Shown piece by piece: positions 16,832-25,678 of a stretch of 64,000 nt of DNA. Origin of the DNA: Streptococcus sanguinis SK1 = NCTC 7863 (lineage in GTDB: Bacteria; Bacillota; Bacilli; Lactobacillales; Streptococcaceae). Position 1 is the first letter of the stretch. Every line of letters begins with the position of its first letter. Position numbers and translations under genes: made by a program. The stretch lies in assembly GCF_000194945.1 (NCBI RefSeq), contig NZ_GL878507.1:623981-687980 (forward strand). The letters are read 5' to 3'. The notes below the pieces were generated by a model. That model did not search any database. It saw only the letters and a list, made by a program, of their open reading frames with translations, and was not told the origin of the DNA.

Positions 16832-18568
16832 CTATTCCTCTGTCAAAGCTTGATTTTTCAGCTGAGAATCTGCAATTTCACGATAAATATCATTGGTTTC
16901 CATCAGCTCTTCGTGCTTGCCGCATCCGACGATTTCGCCCTGATCTAGAACGATAATCTGGTCAGCATCCATGATAGTTCCCACCCGCTGGGCTACAATC
17001 AGCACCGTAGCCCGACCTGTCACTTCCTTGAGACGACGACGCAGCACCGCATCCGTCTTATAATCCAGGGCAGAAAAAGAGTCATCGAAGATATAAATAT
17101 CCGGCTTTTTAACCACCGCTCGGGCGATAGAAAGTCGCTGTTTCTGCCCACCGGATAAATTGCTGCCTCCCTCAGCCAAATGAGTCTCAAAACGCTCTTC
17201 CCTGCTCTCGATAAAGTCCTTGGCTTGAGCAACCTCAGCCGCCTGACTCAGCTCTTCCTGACTAGCCTCTTCCTTTCCGTAGCGCAGATTTTCTGCGATA
17301 GTTCCAGTAAATAGCAGAGCCTTCTGTGGAATAAAGCCAATCTTCTGACGCAGTGCCTTCAGATTGTATTCACGGACGTCCACACCATCCACTAAAATCT
17401 TACCTAGTGTTACATCGTAAAAGCGCGGAATCAGCTGCACCAGCGTAGACTTACCAGAACCAGTAGAACCGATAAAGGCAATAGTCTCACCCGGCTTAGC
17501 CTTGAAGGAAATATTATGCAGTACAGGACTCTCCGTCTCACCCGGATAAGCGAAAGTTACATTGTCGAACTCCAGATAACCCTGCGTATCTGTCTCGGTT
17601 ACACCATCTTCATTAGGATTGATTGAAATGGGCATGTCCATGACTTCCTTGAGCCGCTGGCTCGATACCGCCGTCCGTGGATACATGGTAAAGAGATTGG
17701 CCAAGAAGAGGAAGGACAGCAGCGCGTGAAAGCTGTATTCGATAAAGGCAACAAGATTTCCGATTTCAAGACTGCCGTCCCGCAAAGGATCTAGGGCAAA
17801 CCAGACAATGGCCACAATCATCGCAATAATAATCTGCACAAAGAGTGGCTCTGTCAGACCAGTCAGCTTAAAGAGCTTATTGGAGTTTTGCGCATAGACC
17901 TCATTTTCATCAGAAAAACGCTTCTCTTGAAATTCCTCACGCGCAAAAGCTCGAATAACGCGTAGACCAGTCAGATTTTCCCTTACGTACTGATTAATCT
18001 TATCAAGGGTCTTCTGCTGCTTTTCAGACAGGGGCTTGGTTTTAACCGCCACATAAATGACCACAACAGCCAAGAAAGGCACTGAAACAGCTACAATCCA
18101 GGCCAGAGACGGACTGGTCAGAAAAATCATAAGAATACTGGACAGCATCATCATGGGAGTAATGACACCCATTTTCAGGGTTTGCTCTGCAAACTGCATA
18201 AGCACAAAAGCATCCGAGGTTAAGCGCGTGACCAAAGAGGATACACCGATTTGCTCATACTCATGATGAGAATACTCTTGCAGCTTGGCATAGAGATCAT
18301 TGCGCATGTCCTGCACCATGGTCGTCGTTAGCTTTCCAGCAGCATAAGCCAGAACGATTCGCCCCAGCACTCCTAAGATAATAACGCCAAACATGACCCA
18401 AGCCCAGAAAAAGAGCCGGTCTGTCTGCTTAGGATTGATTCCCTCATCAATCATTCGAGCCAGTACCGTTGGCAGGCCTAGATTGACAATCACAAAAAAG
18501 ATTGCCGCAACAAAGTCCAAGACCAGCCACTTTGGATATCTCTTCAAATAAGACCAAATGTATAACAT
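16832..18568 (-). CDS. Heterodimeric multidrug ABC exporter, subunit with degenerate catalytic site
   Basis: This 578-residue half transporter has a six-TM exporter domain and an ATPase with Walker A GSTGSGKST and canonical signature LSGGQ. The Walker B end is IYIFDDSFSALD, with Asp in place of the catalytic Glu, and the H-loop is VLIVAQRVGT with Gln in place of His. It therefore supplies the degenerate nucleotide site of the heterodimer with the product of 15040-16818. It is the first gene of the operon; GGAGGACTT precedes the start. Confidence 0.9.
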   Translation of the reverse strand: MLYIWSYLKRYPKWLVLDFVAAIFFVIVNLGLPTVLARMIDEGINPKQTDRLFFWAWVMFGVIILGVLGRIVLAYAAGKLTTTMVQDMRNDLYAKLQEYSHHEYEQIGVSSLVTRLTSDAFVLMQFAEQTLKMGVITPMMMLSSILMIFLTSPSLAWIVAVSVPFLAVVVIYVAVKTKPLSEKQQKTLDKINQYVRENLTGLRVIRAFAREEFQEKRFSDENEVYAQNSNKLFKLTGLTEPLFVQIIIAMIVAIVWFALDPLRDGSLEIGNLVAFIEYSFHALLSFLFLANLFTMYPRTAVSSQRLKEVMDMPISINPNEDGVTETDTQGYLEFDNVTFAYPGETESPVLHNISFKAKPGETIAFIGSTGSGKSTLVQLIPRFYDVTLGKILVDGVDVREYNLKALRQKIGFIPQKALLFTGTIAENLRYGKEEASQEELSQAAEVAQAKDFIESREERFETHLAEGGSNLSGGQKQRLSIARAVVKKPDIYIFDDSFSALDYKTDAVLRRRLKEVTGRATVLIVAQRVGTIMDADQIIVLDQGEIVGCGKHEELMETNDIYREIADSQLKNQALTEE

Positions 18569-18640
18569 AAGTCCTCCTTCACCATCTATTCAAAAATAAC
18601 TCACTCTAAAGTACTCAGTACCTTTAAAACACAGAAAAGA

Positions 18641-18697
18641 GCGCGCAAATGCACGCCTTAATACAAATATTATAACAAAAATATGAAGTAGGGTAAA
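18641..18697 (-). promoter_or_regulatory. Promoter and leader hairpin of the ABC exporter operon
   Basis: TATAAT (18669-18674) with a weak -35 TTTACC 17 bp upstream stands about 100 bp before the first ABC gene. The leader contains a G+C-rich imperfect hairpin, GCGTGC-ATTT-GCGCGC (18641-18656), followed by TCTTTTCT. It may act as an attenuator. Other than this and the IgA protease terminator, 18569-18935 holds nothing that I recognise. Confidence 0.45.
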
Positions 18698-18803
18698 GGT
18701 CATTTCAGACTTTTTTCTGCTTATCATCAGCCTCATAAATGACTATCAGAAGCAAACTGCCTGAAAGCAGACTGGCTACAGTTTTAATTGCATGACTTAT
18801 ATA

Positions 18804-18832
18804 GAAAAACAAACCTAATTTTCACTAGGTTC
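18804..18832 (-). terminator. Probable terminator of the IgA1 protease gene
   Basis: On the minus strand AACCTA pairs with TAGGTT around an 8-base loop, then TTGTTTTTCT follows. It is about 100 bp beyond the protease stop codon. Confidence 0.65.
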
Positions 18833-18935
18833 GTCATTTCTTATCTGCAAGAAGGTCTGAATTTAAGAGTAATTCAAGCTCTGCCCTAACATTTCAGACT
18901 TGTAACTTTGCAGACCATTTGACTGCTCAAACCAA

Positions 18936-21900
18936 TCACTTCTGGTTTTCAAAGATTGATTTTCTAAAATCTTTAGTCTGATCGAGGTAAGCTTTGAAGA
19001 CTGCTTTTTTAAGCTTATGGACAGCACTGTTATATTCTGGTTTATAGCCGCTCCAAGAATACCAATTATCATTTGCATCTTGGAGAACGGCTTCATCCAT
19101 CAAGGTTTGCAACTCTTCTACAGTACTTATAGTCTTAGTAGCATAACTTGTCCATGGTTGTCTTGTATCATCAAATGTGACTTTGTTCAGGCTGTCGAAC
19201 TTGTTTTTACGTTCTTCATACATAGCCTTCTTAAACTCAGTCCAATTATTAAACTGACCATTGAAGACCTTACGTAAAACCAAGTCATCTGTTACCAGAC
19301 CTCTGGTCTTACCATAGATACTGATTGTTTTCCCGTTTTGCTTGGCATCATCTTCATATTGATTAGAGATATAAGGAACCATACCATCTTTGAAGCCTTT
19401 GGCTGCCAGAAGTTCATAAGCTATACGACGTCCCATAAGATCTCCAGGAGTTCCTTTTTCACTGCTTAAAGCAGAATAAATCGGAGAGAAGAGTTTAATC
19501 GTATGGTAGCCATTTCTTTCTACATCGCCATTTTTGTACTCACGCGCTGAAAGAATATCATTTTCAATCAGACTGTTGAATGAATTTAATTTTTGCGCAT
19601 CCGCCATTGTAATATTTTTTATCACATTGGTTGCGTAAACATCATTTCCATCAGCATCTCGGACATATTTATTCTCGATTTTTCTCAGAGCATTCACTTT
19701 CTGTACATCGGACAGACGGTTTACGATTGACATCCCTTCTAGGTACTCCAACATATAAATGACATCAAACATGTTATGAACATAGTTTTTCAGATCATCC
19801 GCATTTTGGAAACGTTTAGTTGGATCCAAGACTTGCAAACGAGATTTTTCAGATGCATCATTCTTGTCATATTTGAGAATTGAGTTGACCGTGATTGTCG
19901 CATCATCTGGATGATCCGGTGCTTGCAACAAGCCCTTGGCAAAGAATTCTGGGCCAAGACCACTTCTTCTTCCATATCCACCTAAATAGATCTCGTTATC
20001 AGAATCATGCGTCATTTCATGGGTATAGGTAATAGCTCCATCCTTGTCCAGCATCCGATAGCCCATGTAGTAAACACTATCACCAGTAGCGTAAGCTCCA
20101 TGCTTATTGTGTACAACCTTGTTTCCAACCGGCCCAAAGAAGTACTTCATAGCTGGATTAGAACTGTCAAATTGCGCCTCTACTGTAGCCTTGTCGACAG
20201 TAGTATCATCTCCGAACTTATAGGCATCATAGACCAAGATATTTCGATAGAGCTTTTCACGGCCTTGCTCGTCTAATATTCTATACCAATAATCATAATG
20301 ATCGCGTTGACGTTTTGCGGTTTCTTGGGCATTATCCTCAACAAACTTATTAAGTTCTGCCCCTGCTCTGTGCTCATTATTTCTATATCTGTCATAGGCA
20401 CCAAAACCAAGACTGGATATAGTCGATATGACAAAGACTGATCTTTCAGGCATTGTCAGCAAAGGAAGGACCATATTTCGGTATTTCCAAGTGTCACTGG
20501 TAATTCGATCATACACCCCGATAGAGTATTTGCTGCCAGCCTGCTCTTGTTTGACCCTCACCTCATCAATAGCTGATTTTTCTTCAACTATATAAGCCTT
20601 GGTTTGCTCTTTAAACCATTGATTATTTGTTTTGTTTGGTAAAAATACTTCTCGGTAATTGGCAAGCGTGCTGAACAAATCTTTTGTTGCATTATTGTTT
20701 GCAAGGCTGATGTTATAGGCATCTACGTTGTTCTTGGCCAGAAGATTGTTAAAGCCAGATTTACCTAATTCAATGATGGTGTCTAGCGGTGACACATTGC
20801 CCTTACCAAAGAAATCCATGTGATACATGACTAAGTCTTTGACATTCACATCACCATAGTTAAAGTTGTACCAGCGCTCTAAATAGGTCAAACCTAGAAG
20901 CAAGGCTTCCTTATTGCGTTTGATTTTATCAACGACATAACCATTAATCGTTTGATTTTCACTGGCAATGACTGCATCAGCAGACAACAGTTTTTCCAAT
21001 GTGTTTGCTAGATTTTCCTTCGTTTTGGCAAACTGCTCTTCTAAGTATAATTCCGTCAGTGAAACGCCTGAAGAAATACCTAGGGTGTTTCTGATAGCCT
21101 CTGACTGATAATCGACTGCTTTCAAATCAGGCAAAACTTCATTGACGATTGAACTATGATTTTGCAAGAATTGATTTGGCGTATAGATGAGACCTGTATC
21201 GCCCACACGATATTCCGCTAATTTACTAAAGTCAGATTGGTAGGTGAGATCTAGCTTTTCAGATGAATGATCTTTATAATGAATCAAGAGCTTATTAGCT
21301 GCCTCTTTATGCGAAGCGATATCTGTGATCACTTCATTATCCTTCATCATGACTGCAGATAAGATTTCTTTTTCATACAAGGTGCTATCTTCTTTTACTA
21401 GATTACCGTATTTGACTATGGTTGCCTTATTATAAAACGGCAGCAATTTTTCAATATTCTTATATGCTAAAGCTCGACTGGCTTGATAGTCTTTAACCTT
21501 AGAAAAATCACTTTCTTTATTAGTGCTAGTCAGCAAGGTTTCGACTTTCGGTGCAGAAAGAGAGTTAATTTCAGATTTCTTACTTGCGATTTGAGAAACA
21601 TCAAGGATTGTTCCCCTCTCTTCGAGAGATTCCTTGGTGACAACCTCATCCTTTTCAAGAGTCACTTTGTAGACTCTGTTGTCTTTGTTGCTATATGAGT
21701 CAGTTATCCTCATTCCTCGATAGTGATAACCACTAATCGCATTCCCGTTCATAACATTGATATCACTAAGAACATTATGCAATCTTCCAGCATGTCTCTC
21801 TTCGCTAGAATCTCTATCCCACAAGTAGCCAGCCACACCAGCAACACTTCCAAAGCGTTTCACATTATTAATGTTGCCCTCGGCATAACTATTGCTGATA

Positions 21901-24497
21901 AGCGCATCTTTCTCAACAAGACCTGCAAGACCGCCGACAGTTTGGTTGGTACTATCCGCATTTGACGAGATGGTAATTGTAGCTTTTGACTTATCAACCA
22001 ATGCATTGATGCCAGTCAGTTGGCCTACTAATCCTCCGATATTGTATGGTGCCTTCGTTTCATAGGAGTTGACAATTCTTCCCTTGAAACTACTATTAGA
22101 AATCTTAGAATTATCAGCCTTCCAAACCAAGCCACCAATGCCACGTTCGCCAGCCAGAACACCGTCTACATGGACATTGTTAATCCTTGTTGCATTATTG
22201 GCTTCATTTGCAAGGGCCCCAATATCAGTTTTTCCTGAGATATTCACATCTTTAAGAGTCAGATTTTCTACAGTAGCAGCGCTCAATGTGTCAAATAAAG
22301 GTTTCTTCAAATTATAAATAGCATAATTTTTCCCGTCTTTGCTGCCAAAGAGCTTACCAGTAAATCTACCCTTTATATAACTGCTAGCACCATTTTCTAG
22401 TTCGACCTCGTTGGCATTCAGACTAGCAGCTAAATAATAAGTTCCATTGAGATTGTTATTTATAGCTTGAACCAAGTTACTAAAGGAAGTGAAGTTTGTG
22501 ACTTCTCTCTCTGCCTTTTTAGCCAGATAAAAAGTAAAATTGTCCTCGTACTTATTGTTGACGTCCTGTTTTAATTTTTCAGCACTTGCCGTAATTTTAT
22601 AAACCGGCTGACCATCTTTTGTGCTATCGACTATTGAAGAAATCGGCAAGAAAACATCTTTAAATTTAGAAGATTTTACTTTCACGAAATAATTCTCTTG
22701 ATTGCTTGGAATGGCATCTAGAGAAACGTGCTGTTTGTATTTTCCATCAGCTAGACTATACAGCTCTACATCAGATACATTTCTTAACTCGATATTCTTT
22801 TCTGGTTCTTGCTTCTGCTCTTTCGGCTCTTGAGCTTTTTCAGTAGGATTTTCCGCTTCTGGCGCTGCAGGTTCGATGTTTCCAGTATATTCTTGCGGAG
22901 GCTCTACCTGCTCAGGCTCAACAATCGCTCCAGCTTGAGATCCTGTGTATTCAGGTAATGAAGCCACTTGTTCAGGTTCAACGATTGCTCCTGCTTGAAC
23001 GCCTGTATATTCAGGCGACGGGGTGACTTGTTCAGGTTCTACTATGGCCCCAGATTGAGTTCCCGTATACTCTGGCAACGGAGTAACTTGCGCGGGTTTT
23101 ACTATGGCCCCAGATTGGACGCCTGTGTACTCCGGCAATGGAGTAACTTGCGCGGGTTCGACAATCGCACCGGATTGCGTTCCTGTGTATTCTGGCAATG
23201 GAGCTACTTGTTCGGGTGACACTACCGCGCCTGCTTGAGTTCCTGTGTATTCAGGTAAGGGCGTCACTTGCTCAGGTTCTACTATCGCACCGGATTGGAC
23301 ACCTCCAATCTCCGGTTCAATTTGTTCAGGCTCAACGATGGCTCCAGATAGTGTACCTGAATACTCAGGCAAAGAAGCCACCTGCTCGGGCTCAACGATT
23401 GCACCAGATTGGACACCTGTGTACTCTGGTAAGGGAGCAACTTGCTCAGGTTGAACCAAGTTAGAAGTTACTGGTTTTTCGCTAGGCGCTTCAAGCTTTT
23501 TAGTACCTTTTTCCACTATTTTAGGAGTCGCTTCCTCTATTTTTGTCGAAAGTACTTCCCTAGAAACTTCCGCATTATCTACAGTGAAAATCCGAACGAC
23601 TTCGATTTTACGACCTGGTTTGCCTTCTTGTTTTACTCTTACAGTACCTTCGGCTAAATCCGGATTCTCTTGTATTTGTTCTCCATAGGCTATCTCAGTT
23701 TCAATAGACGTTTCTTTGTATAATAATTCTGGCTTAGCTACTCGGCCAGATAAGACTTCATCTTGAGGCTCAATTGTATTGACGCCAACCGTTTGATTTT
23801 TCAATCCATTCTTATCAAAAGAAACAGAATAATCTAGCTTCTTATTTTGGTTTAAAGCTTCTTTATCCACATTAGCATTCTGCTGATTATCAGGAATCTT
23901 ATTGTCTAATAATTTCTTAATCGATTCATCTTTTATGTAGCCAACATAGGTATAGCCTGAGATTTCGCCTGGTGAAGGCAGACTTTCCCCAGCCGACACT
24001 TGATATTCCGCATTATACTGTAGCAAGCTCCCATTTTCCAGCGCATCGACAGATAGTATCAAACCTCCACCGACACTAGCCCCCACCAAAACAGTCAATA
24101 GGAACTTGCTTTGAACCTTTCTTTTTGACACAGCAAAAACAACCAATCCTATCGTCGTTAACAGACCAGCTGCCATCATAGTATTGGAATTGTTGTCGCC
24201 TGTATTCGGTAAGGTTTTTGCTCCAGCATTCGAGTTCAACCTGTAGACAAGATAGTAAGTCTCCTCATTTCCTTCAGGCATTCTAGGAACTCCACTTACA
24301 ATCAACTCCTTTTCTTGCGGAGTTATTTCAGTATCTGTCACGTATTTATAGTGTACATTCAACTTTTCCTGCGCTTGAACAGAGTCAACCCCAACGATAG
24401 ACACAAAAAACAAACTAGAAATAGCAGCCGAAACAAGCCCGACAGCTAATTTCCTAAAAGCAAAACGAGTTTGCTTCTCCCCCAAAAACTTTTTCAT
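18936..24497 (-). CDS. iga: IgA1-specific zinc metalloprotease (M26)
   Basis: This protein of about 1853 residues cleaves the hinge of human IgA1. The YSIRK-like signal has FRKLAVG. Unusually for a sortase substrate, LPNTG is near the N-terminus (96-100) and is followed by two hydrophobic segments, which is characteristic of streptococcal M26 enzymes. A G5-type domain lies at about 225-335, ten tandem ~20-residue repeats at about 347-540, a GLUG-like repeat region (VGGLAGLV) at about 720-880, and the metalloprotease domain has HEMTH at 1493-1497. The ATG at 24497 is preferred over a TTG at 24512 because AAAGGGA precedes it. The repeat type matches S. sanguinis IgA1 protease better than pneumococcal ZmpB/C. 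It is complete. Confidence 0.92.
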   Translation of the reverse strand: MKKFLGEKQTRFAFRKLAVGLVSAAISSLFFVSIVGVDSVQAQEKLNVHYKYVTDTEITPQEKELIVSGVPRMPEGNEETYYLVYRLNSNAGAKTLPNTGDNNSNTMMAAGLLTTIGLVVFAVSKRKVQSKFLLTVLVGASVGGGLILSVDALENGSLLQYNAEYQVSAGESLPSPGEISGYTYVGYIKDESIKKLLDNKIPDNQQNANVDKEALNQNKKLDYSVSFDKNGLKNQTVGVNTIEPQDEVLSGRVAKPELLYKETSIETEIAYGEQIQENPDLAEGTVRVKQEGKPGRKIEVVRIFTVDNAEVSREVLSTKIEEATPKIVEKGTKKLEAPSEKPVTSNLVQPEQVAPLPEYTGVQSGAIVEPEQVASLPEYSGTLSGAIVEPEQIEPEIGGVQSGAIVEPEQVTPLPEYTGTQAGAVVSPEQVAPLPEYTGTQSGAIVEPAQVTPLPEYTGVQSGAIVKPAQVTPLPEYTGTQSGAIVEPEQVTPSPEYTGVQAGAIVEPEQVASLPEYTGSQAGAIVEPEQVEPPQEYTGNIEPAAPEAENPTEKAQEPKEQKQEPEKNIELRNVSDVELYSLADGKYKQHVSLDAIPSNQENYFVKVKSSKFKDVFLPISSIVDSTKDGQPVYKITASAEKLKQDVNNKYEDNFTFYLAKKAEREVTNFTSFSNLVQAINNNLNGTYYLAASLNANEVELENGASSYIKGRFTGKLFGSKDGKNYAIYNLKKPLFDTLSAATVENLTLKDVNISGKTDIGALANEANNATRINNVHVDGVLAGERGIGGLVWKADNSKISNSSFKGRIVNSYETKAPYNIGGLVGQLTGINALVDKSKATITISSNADSTNQTVGGLAGLVEKDALISNSYAEGNINNVKRFGSVAGVAGYLWDRDSSEERHAGRLHNVLSDINVMNGNAISGYHYRGMRITDSYSNKDNRVYKVTLEKDEVVTKESLEERGTILDVSQIASKKSEINSLSAPKVETLLTSTNKESDFSKVKDYQASRALAYKNIEKLLPFYNKATIVKYGNLVKEDSTLYEKEILSAVMMKDNEVITDIASHKEAANKLLIHYKDHSSEKLDLTYQSDFSKLAEYRVGDTGLIYTPNQFLQNHSSIVNEVLPDLKAVDYQSEAIRNTLGISSGVSLTELYLEEQFAKTKENLANTLEKLLSADAVIASENQTINGYVVDKIKRNKEALLLGLTYLERWYNFNYGDVNVKDLVMYHMDFFGKGNVSPLDTIIELGKSGFNNLLAKNNVDAYNISLANNNATKDLFSTLANYREVFLPNKTNNQWFKEQTKAYIVEEKSAIDEVRVKQEQAGSKYSIGVYDRITSDTWKYRNMVLPLLTMPERSVFVISTISSLGFGAYDRYRNNEHRAGAELNKFVEDNAQETAKRQRDHYDYWYRILDEQGREKLYRNILVYDAYKFGDDTTVDKATVEAQFDSSNPAMKYFFGPVGNKVVHNKHGAYATGDSVYYMGYRMLDKDGAITYTHEMTHDSDNEIYLGGYGRRSGLGPEFFAKGLLQAPDHPDDATITVNSILKYDKNDASEKSRLQVLDPTKRFQNADDLKNYVHNMFDVIYMLEYLEGMSIVNRLSDVQKVNALRKIENKYVRDADGNDVYATNVIKNITMADAQKLNSFNSLIENDILSAREYKNGDVERNGYHTIKLFSPIYSALSSEKGTPGDLMGRRIAYELLAAKGFKDGMVPYISNQYEDDAKQNGKTISIYGKTRGLVTDDLVLRKVFNGQFNNWTEFKKAMYEERKNKFDSLNKVTFDDTRQPWTSYATKTISTVEELQTLMDEAVLQDANDNWYSWSGYKPEYNSAVHKLKKAVFKAYLDQTKDFRKSIFENQK
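22880..23457 (-). repeat. iga: Ten tandem ~60-bp repeats in the IgA1 protease gene
   Basis: The encoded unit is close to VEPEQVTPLPEYTGTQSGAI. Ten units can be counted; the third is two residues shorter and reads PEIGG where the others read LPEYTG. The Pro/Glu-rich units probably form an extended stalk. Confidence 0.9.
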
Positions 24498-24513
24498 TAA
24501 AATCCCTTTCAAA

Positions 24514-24531
24514 TTATTCTAAAAAGAATAA
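24514..24531 (-). promoter_or_regulatory. Small hairpin before the IgA protease ribosome binding site
   Basis: TTATTCT and AGAATAA can pair perfectly around four T residues, immediately upstream of the AAAGGGA ribosome binding site. The stem is short and A+T-rich, so an effect on translation is only possible. No clear terminator for the upstream SUKH gene is visible in 24532-24698. Confidence 0.3.
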
Positions 24532-24698
24532 CAAATCCTTTAACCAGAGAATGAGCAACAGTAAACCATTGCATTCATTCATCTGAATCCCCCTAATAGT
24601 ACAAACTAGAGCTTCTATATAAAATATAAAAACAACGTATGTTTTTAAATTAAAATATAGCGCCTTTATCCCCTAAATAATTGAAGTATCAAAAAAAT

Positions 24699-25103
24699 CT
24701 ACTCTTTTCTTGCAACACACTCCTTTAAGTATTCAGACATATTGGAATAAAGCTTTTTACATGAGCCGTATTGCCATTCAAAGACAGAACCGTTAGTATC
24801 TAACAAAATTAGTATTCCATCAAATCCCAAATCTTCCAAAATAAACATATTTACTGGAAAGTCCGGATATGTTTCACGTGCCTCTAGCGTTGATTTTACA
24901 ACATTCAGATATTCCGGTCCGTTCAAACCTTGCCATTCTGTTCCAAAGAAATTTACTACTCCGAACTCTCTTAAATAATCAATATAGTCTGTAGAAAATT
25001 TTATTGCAAGCTCGTTTTGAGCCTTTAAAATTTGTTCATCGTTCGCACCTTTGGTAGCTTCTAGTCCTGAGACCAGTTTCAATTCATCGCTAATTTTTGA
25101 CAT
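24699..25103 (-). CDS. SUKH (SMI1/KNR4) family immunity protein
   Basis: This is a protein of about 134 residues with the SUKH fold pattern: an N-terminal helix, ANDEQILKAQNELAIKFSTD, then YIDYLREFGVVNFFG, and late FGFDG-type and VFEWQYG strands. SUKH proteins are common immunity partners of polymorphic nuclease toxins. The start is the ATG at 25103, which overlaps the toxin stop as TAATG and is preceded by AGGAG inside the toxin gene, so toxin and immunity are translated together. It should bind and inhibit the LHH nuclease encoded just upstream. Confidence 0.88.
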   Translation of the reverse strand: MSKISDELKLVSGLEATKGANDEQILKAQNELAIKFSTDYIDYLREFGVVNFFGTEWQGLNGPEYLNVVKSTLEARETYPDFPVNMFILEDLGFDGILILLDTNGSVFEWQYGSCKKLYSNMSEYLKECVARKE

Positions 25104-25678
25104 TATATTTCTTCTCCTCTCATTTTCCAATAATTTGCTTTTTCTTTTGCAAAGGCACTTCTATCAATCTGTGATGTTTGTGGAGGTACTTCGTGTAATA
25201 GTCTGTAATTCCCCTTATGCTCATCATGAGTTAATTCAGCCAAAGGAGAATCTTGTTTCTGTCCTATGTGATGAAGCTCAACTGGCTTGCCATCCATTAA
25301 TGGAGCTTTTCCCTCAAGCATACGCTCTTTATTAGTTTTTCCGAATTCATCCGTTATGTTATAGTCAATATCTATTCTTTGGAAATAGGCTCGGCCATTT
25401 ACATCTTTTTCGATTACATTTAATCCTTTATAAACAGCCGCCTCTTCTTTCCAGCGGATATTATCAACAATACTCTCTGACCATCCTGTCTCAGTTTTTA
25501 GCTCTTGCTTATCGTGCTGGTTAAGCGGAGTTTTTTCGTGAAGAGCTGACTCTTCACCTTTTAATTCAGATTCCCTATTTACTTCTAGCCTTTGATTAGG
25601 ATTAAAAGAAGAATGCTCATTTTCTATTTTCGTCATACTAACTTTTAAATCAGACTGATTTGTTTTTTCGATACTCAC
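25103..25678 (-). CDS. LHH-type HNH/Endonuclease VII toxin without a trafficking domain
   Basis: This is a protein of about 191 residues. The first ~80 residues are polar and probably disordered (rich in Glu, Lys, Ser and Asn). The C-terminal part is the HNH/Endo VII toxin domain with the LHH signature: GWSESIVDNIRW, then RIDIDYNITDEFGKTNKERM, PVELHHIGQ and a final YWK. This domain is normally the C-terminal tip of large polymorphic toxins and cleaves DNA. Here it is a short protein with no signal peptide, LXG, WXG or Rhs part. The GTG at 25678 is preferred over the ATG at 25702 because GGGAGG precedes it by 6 bp; it overlaps the ATPase stop by 4 bp (GTGA). Confidence 0.88.
   Translation of the reverse strand: MSIEKTNQSDLKVSMTKIENEHSSFNPNQRLEVNRESELKGEESALHEKTPLNQHDKQELKTETGWSESIVDNIRWKEEAAVYKGLNVIEKDVNGRAYFQRIDIDYNITDEFGKTNKERMLEGKAPLMDGKPVELHHIGQKQDSPLAELTHDEHKGNYRLLHEVPPQTSQIDRSAFAKEKANYWKMRGEEI

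Noticed and set aside
22968..23464. Open plus-strand frames across the IgA protease repeats
   Set aside because: They are frames opposite a periodic sequence; no ribosome binding site or protein-like composition.
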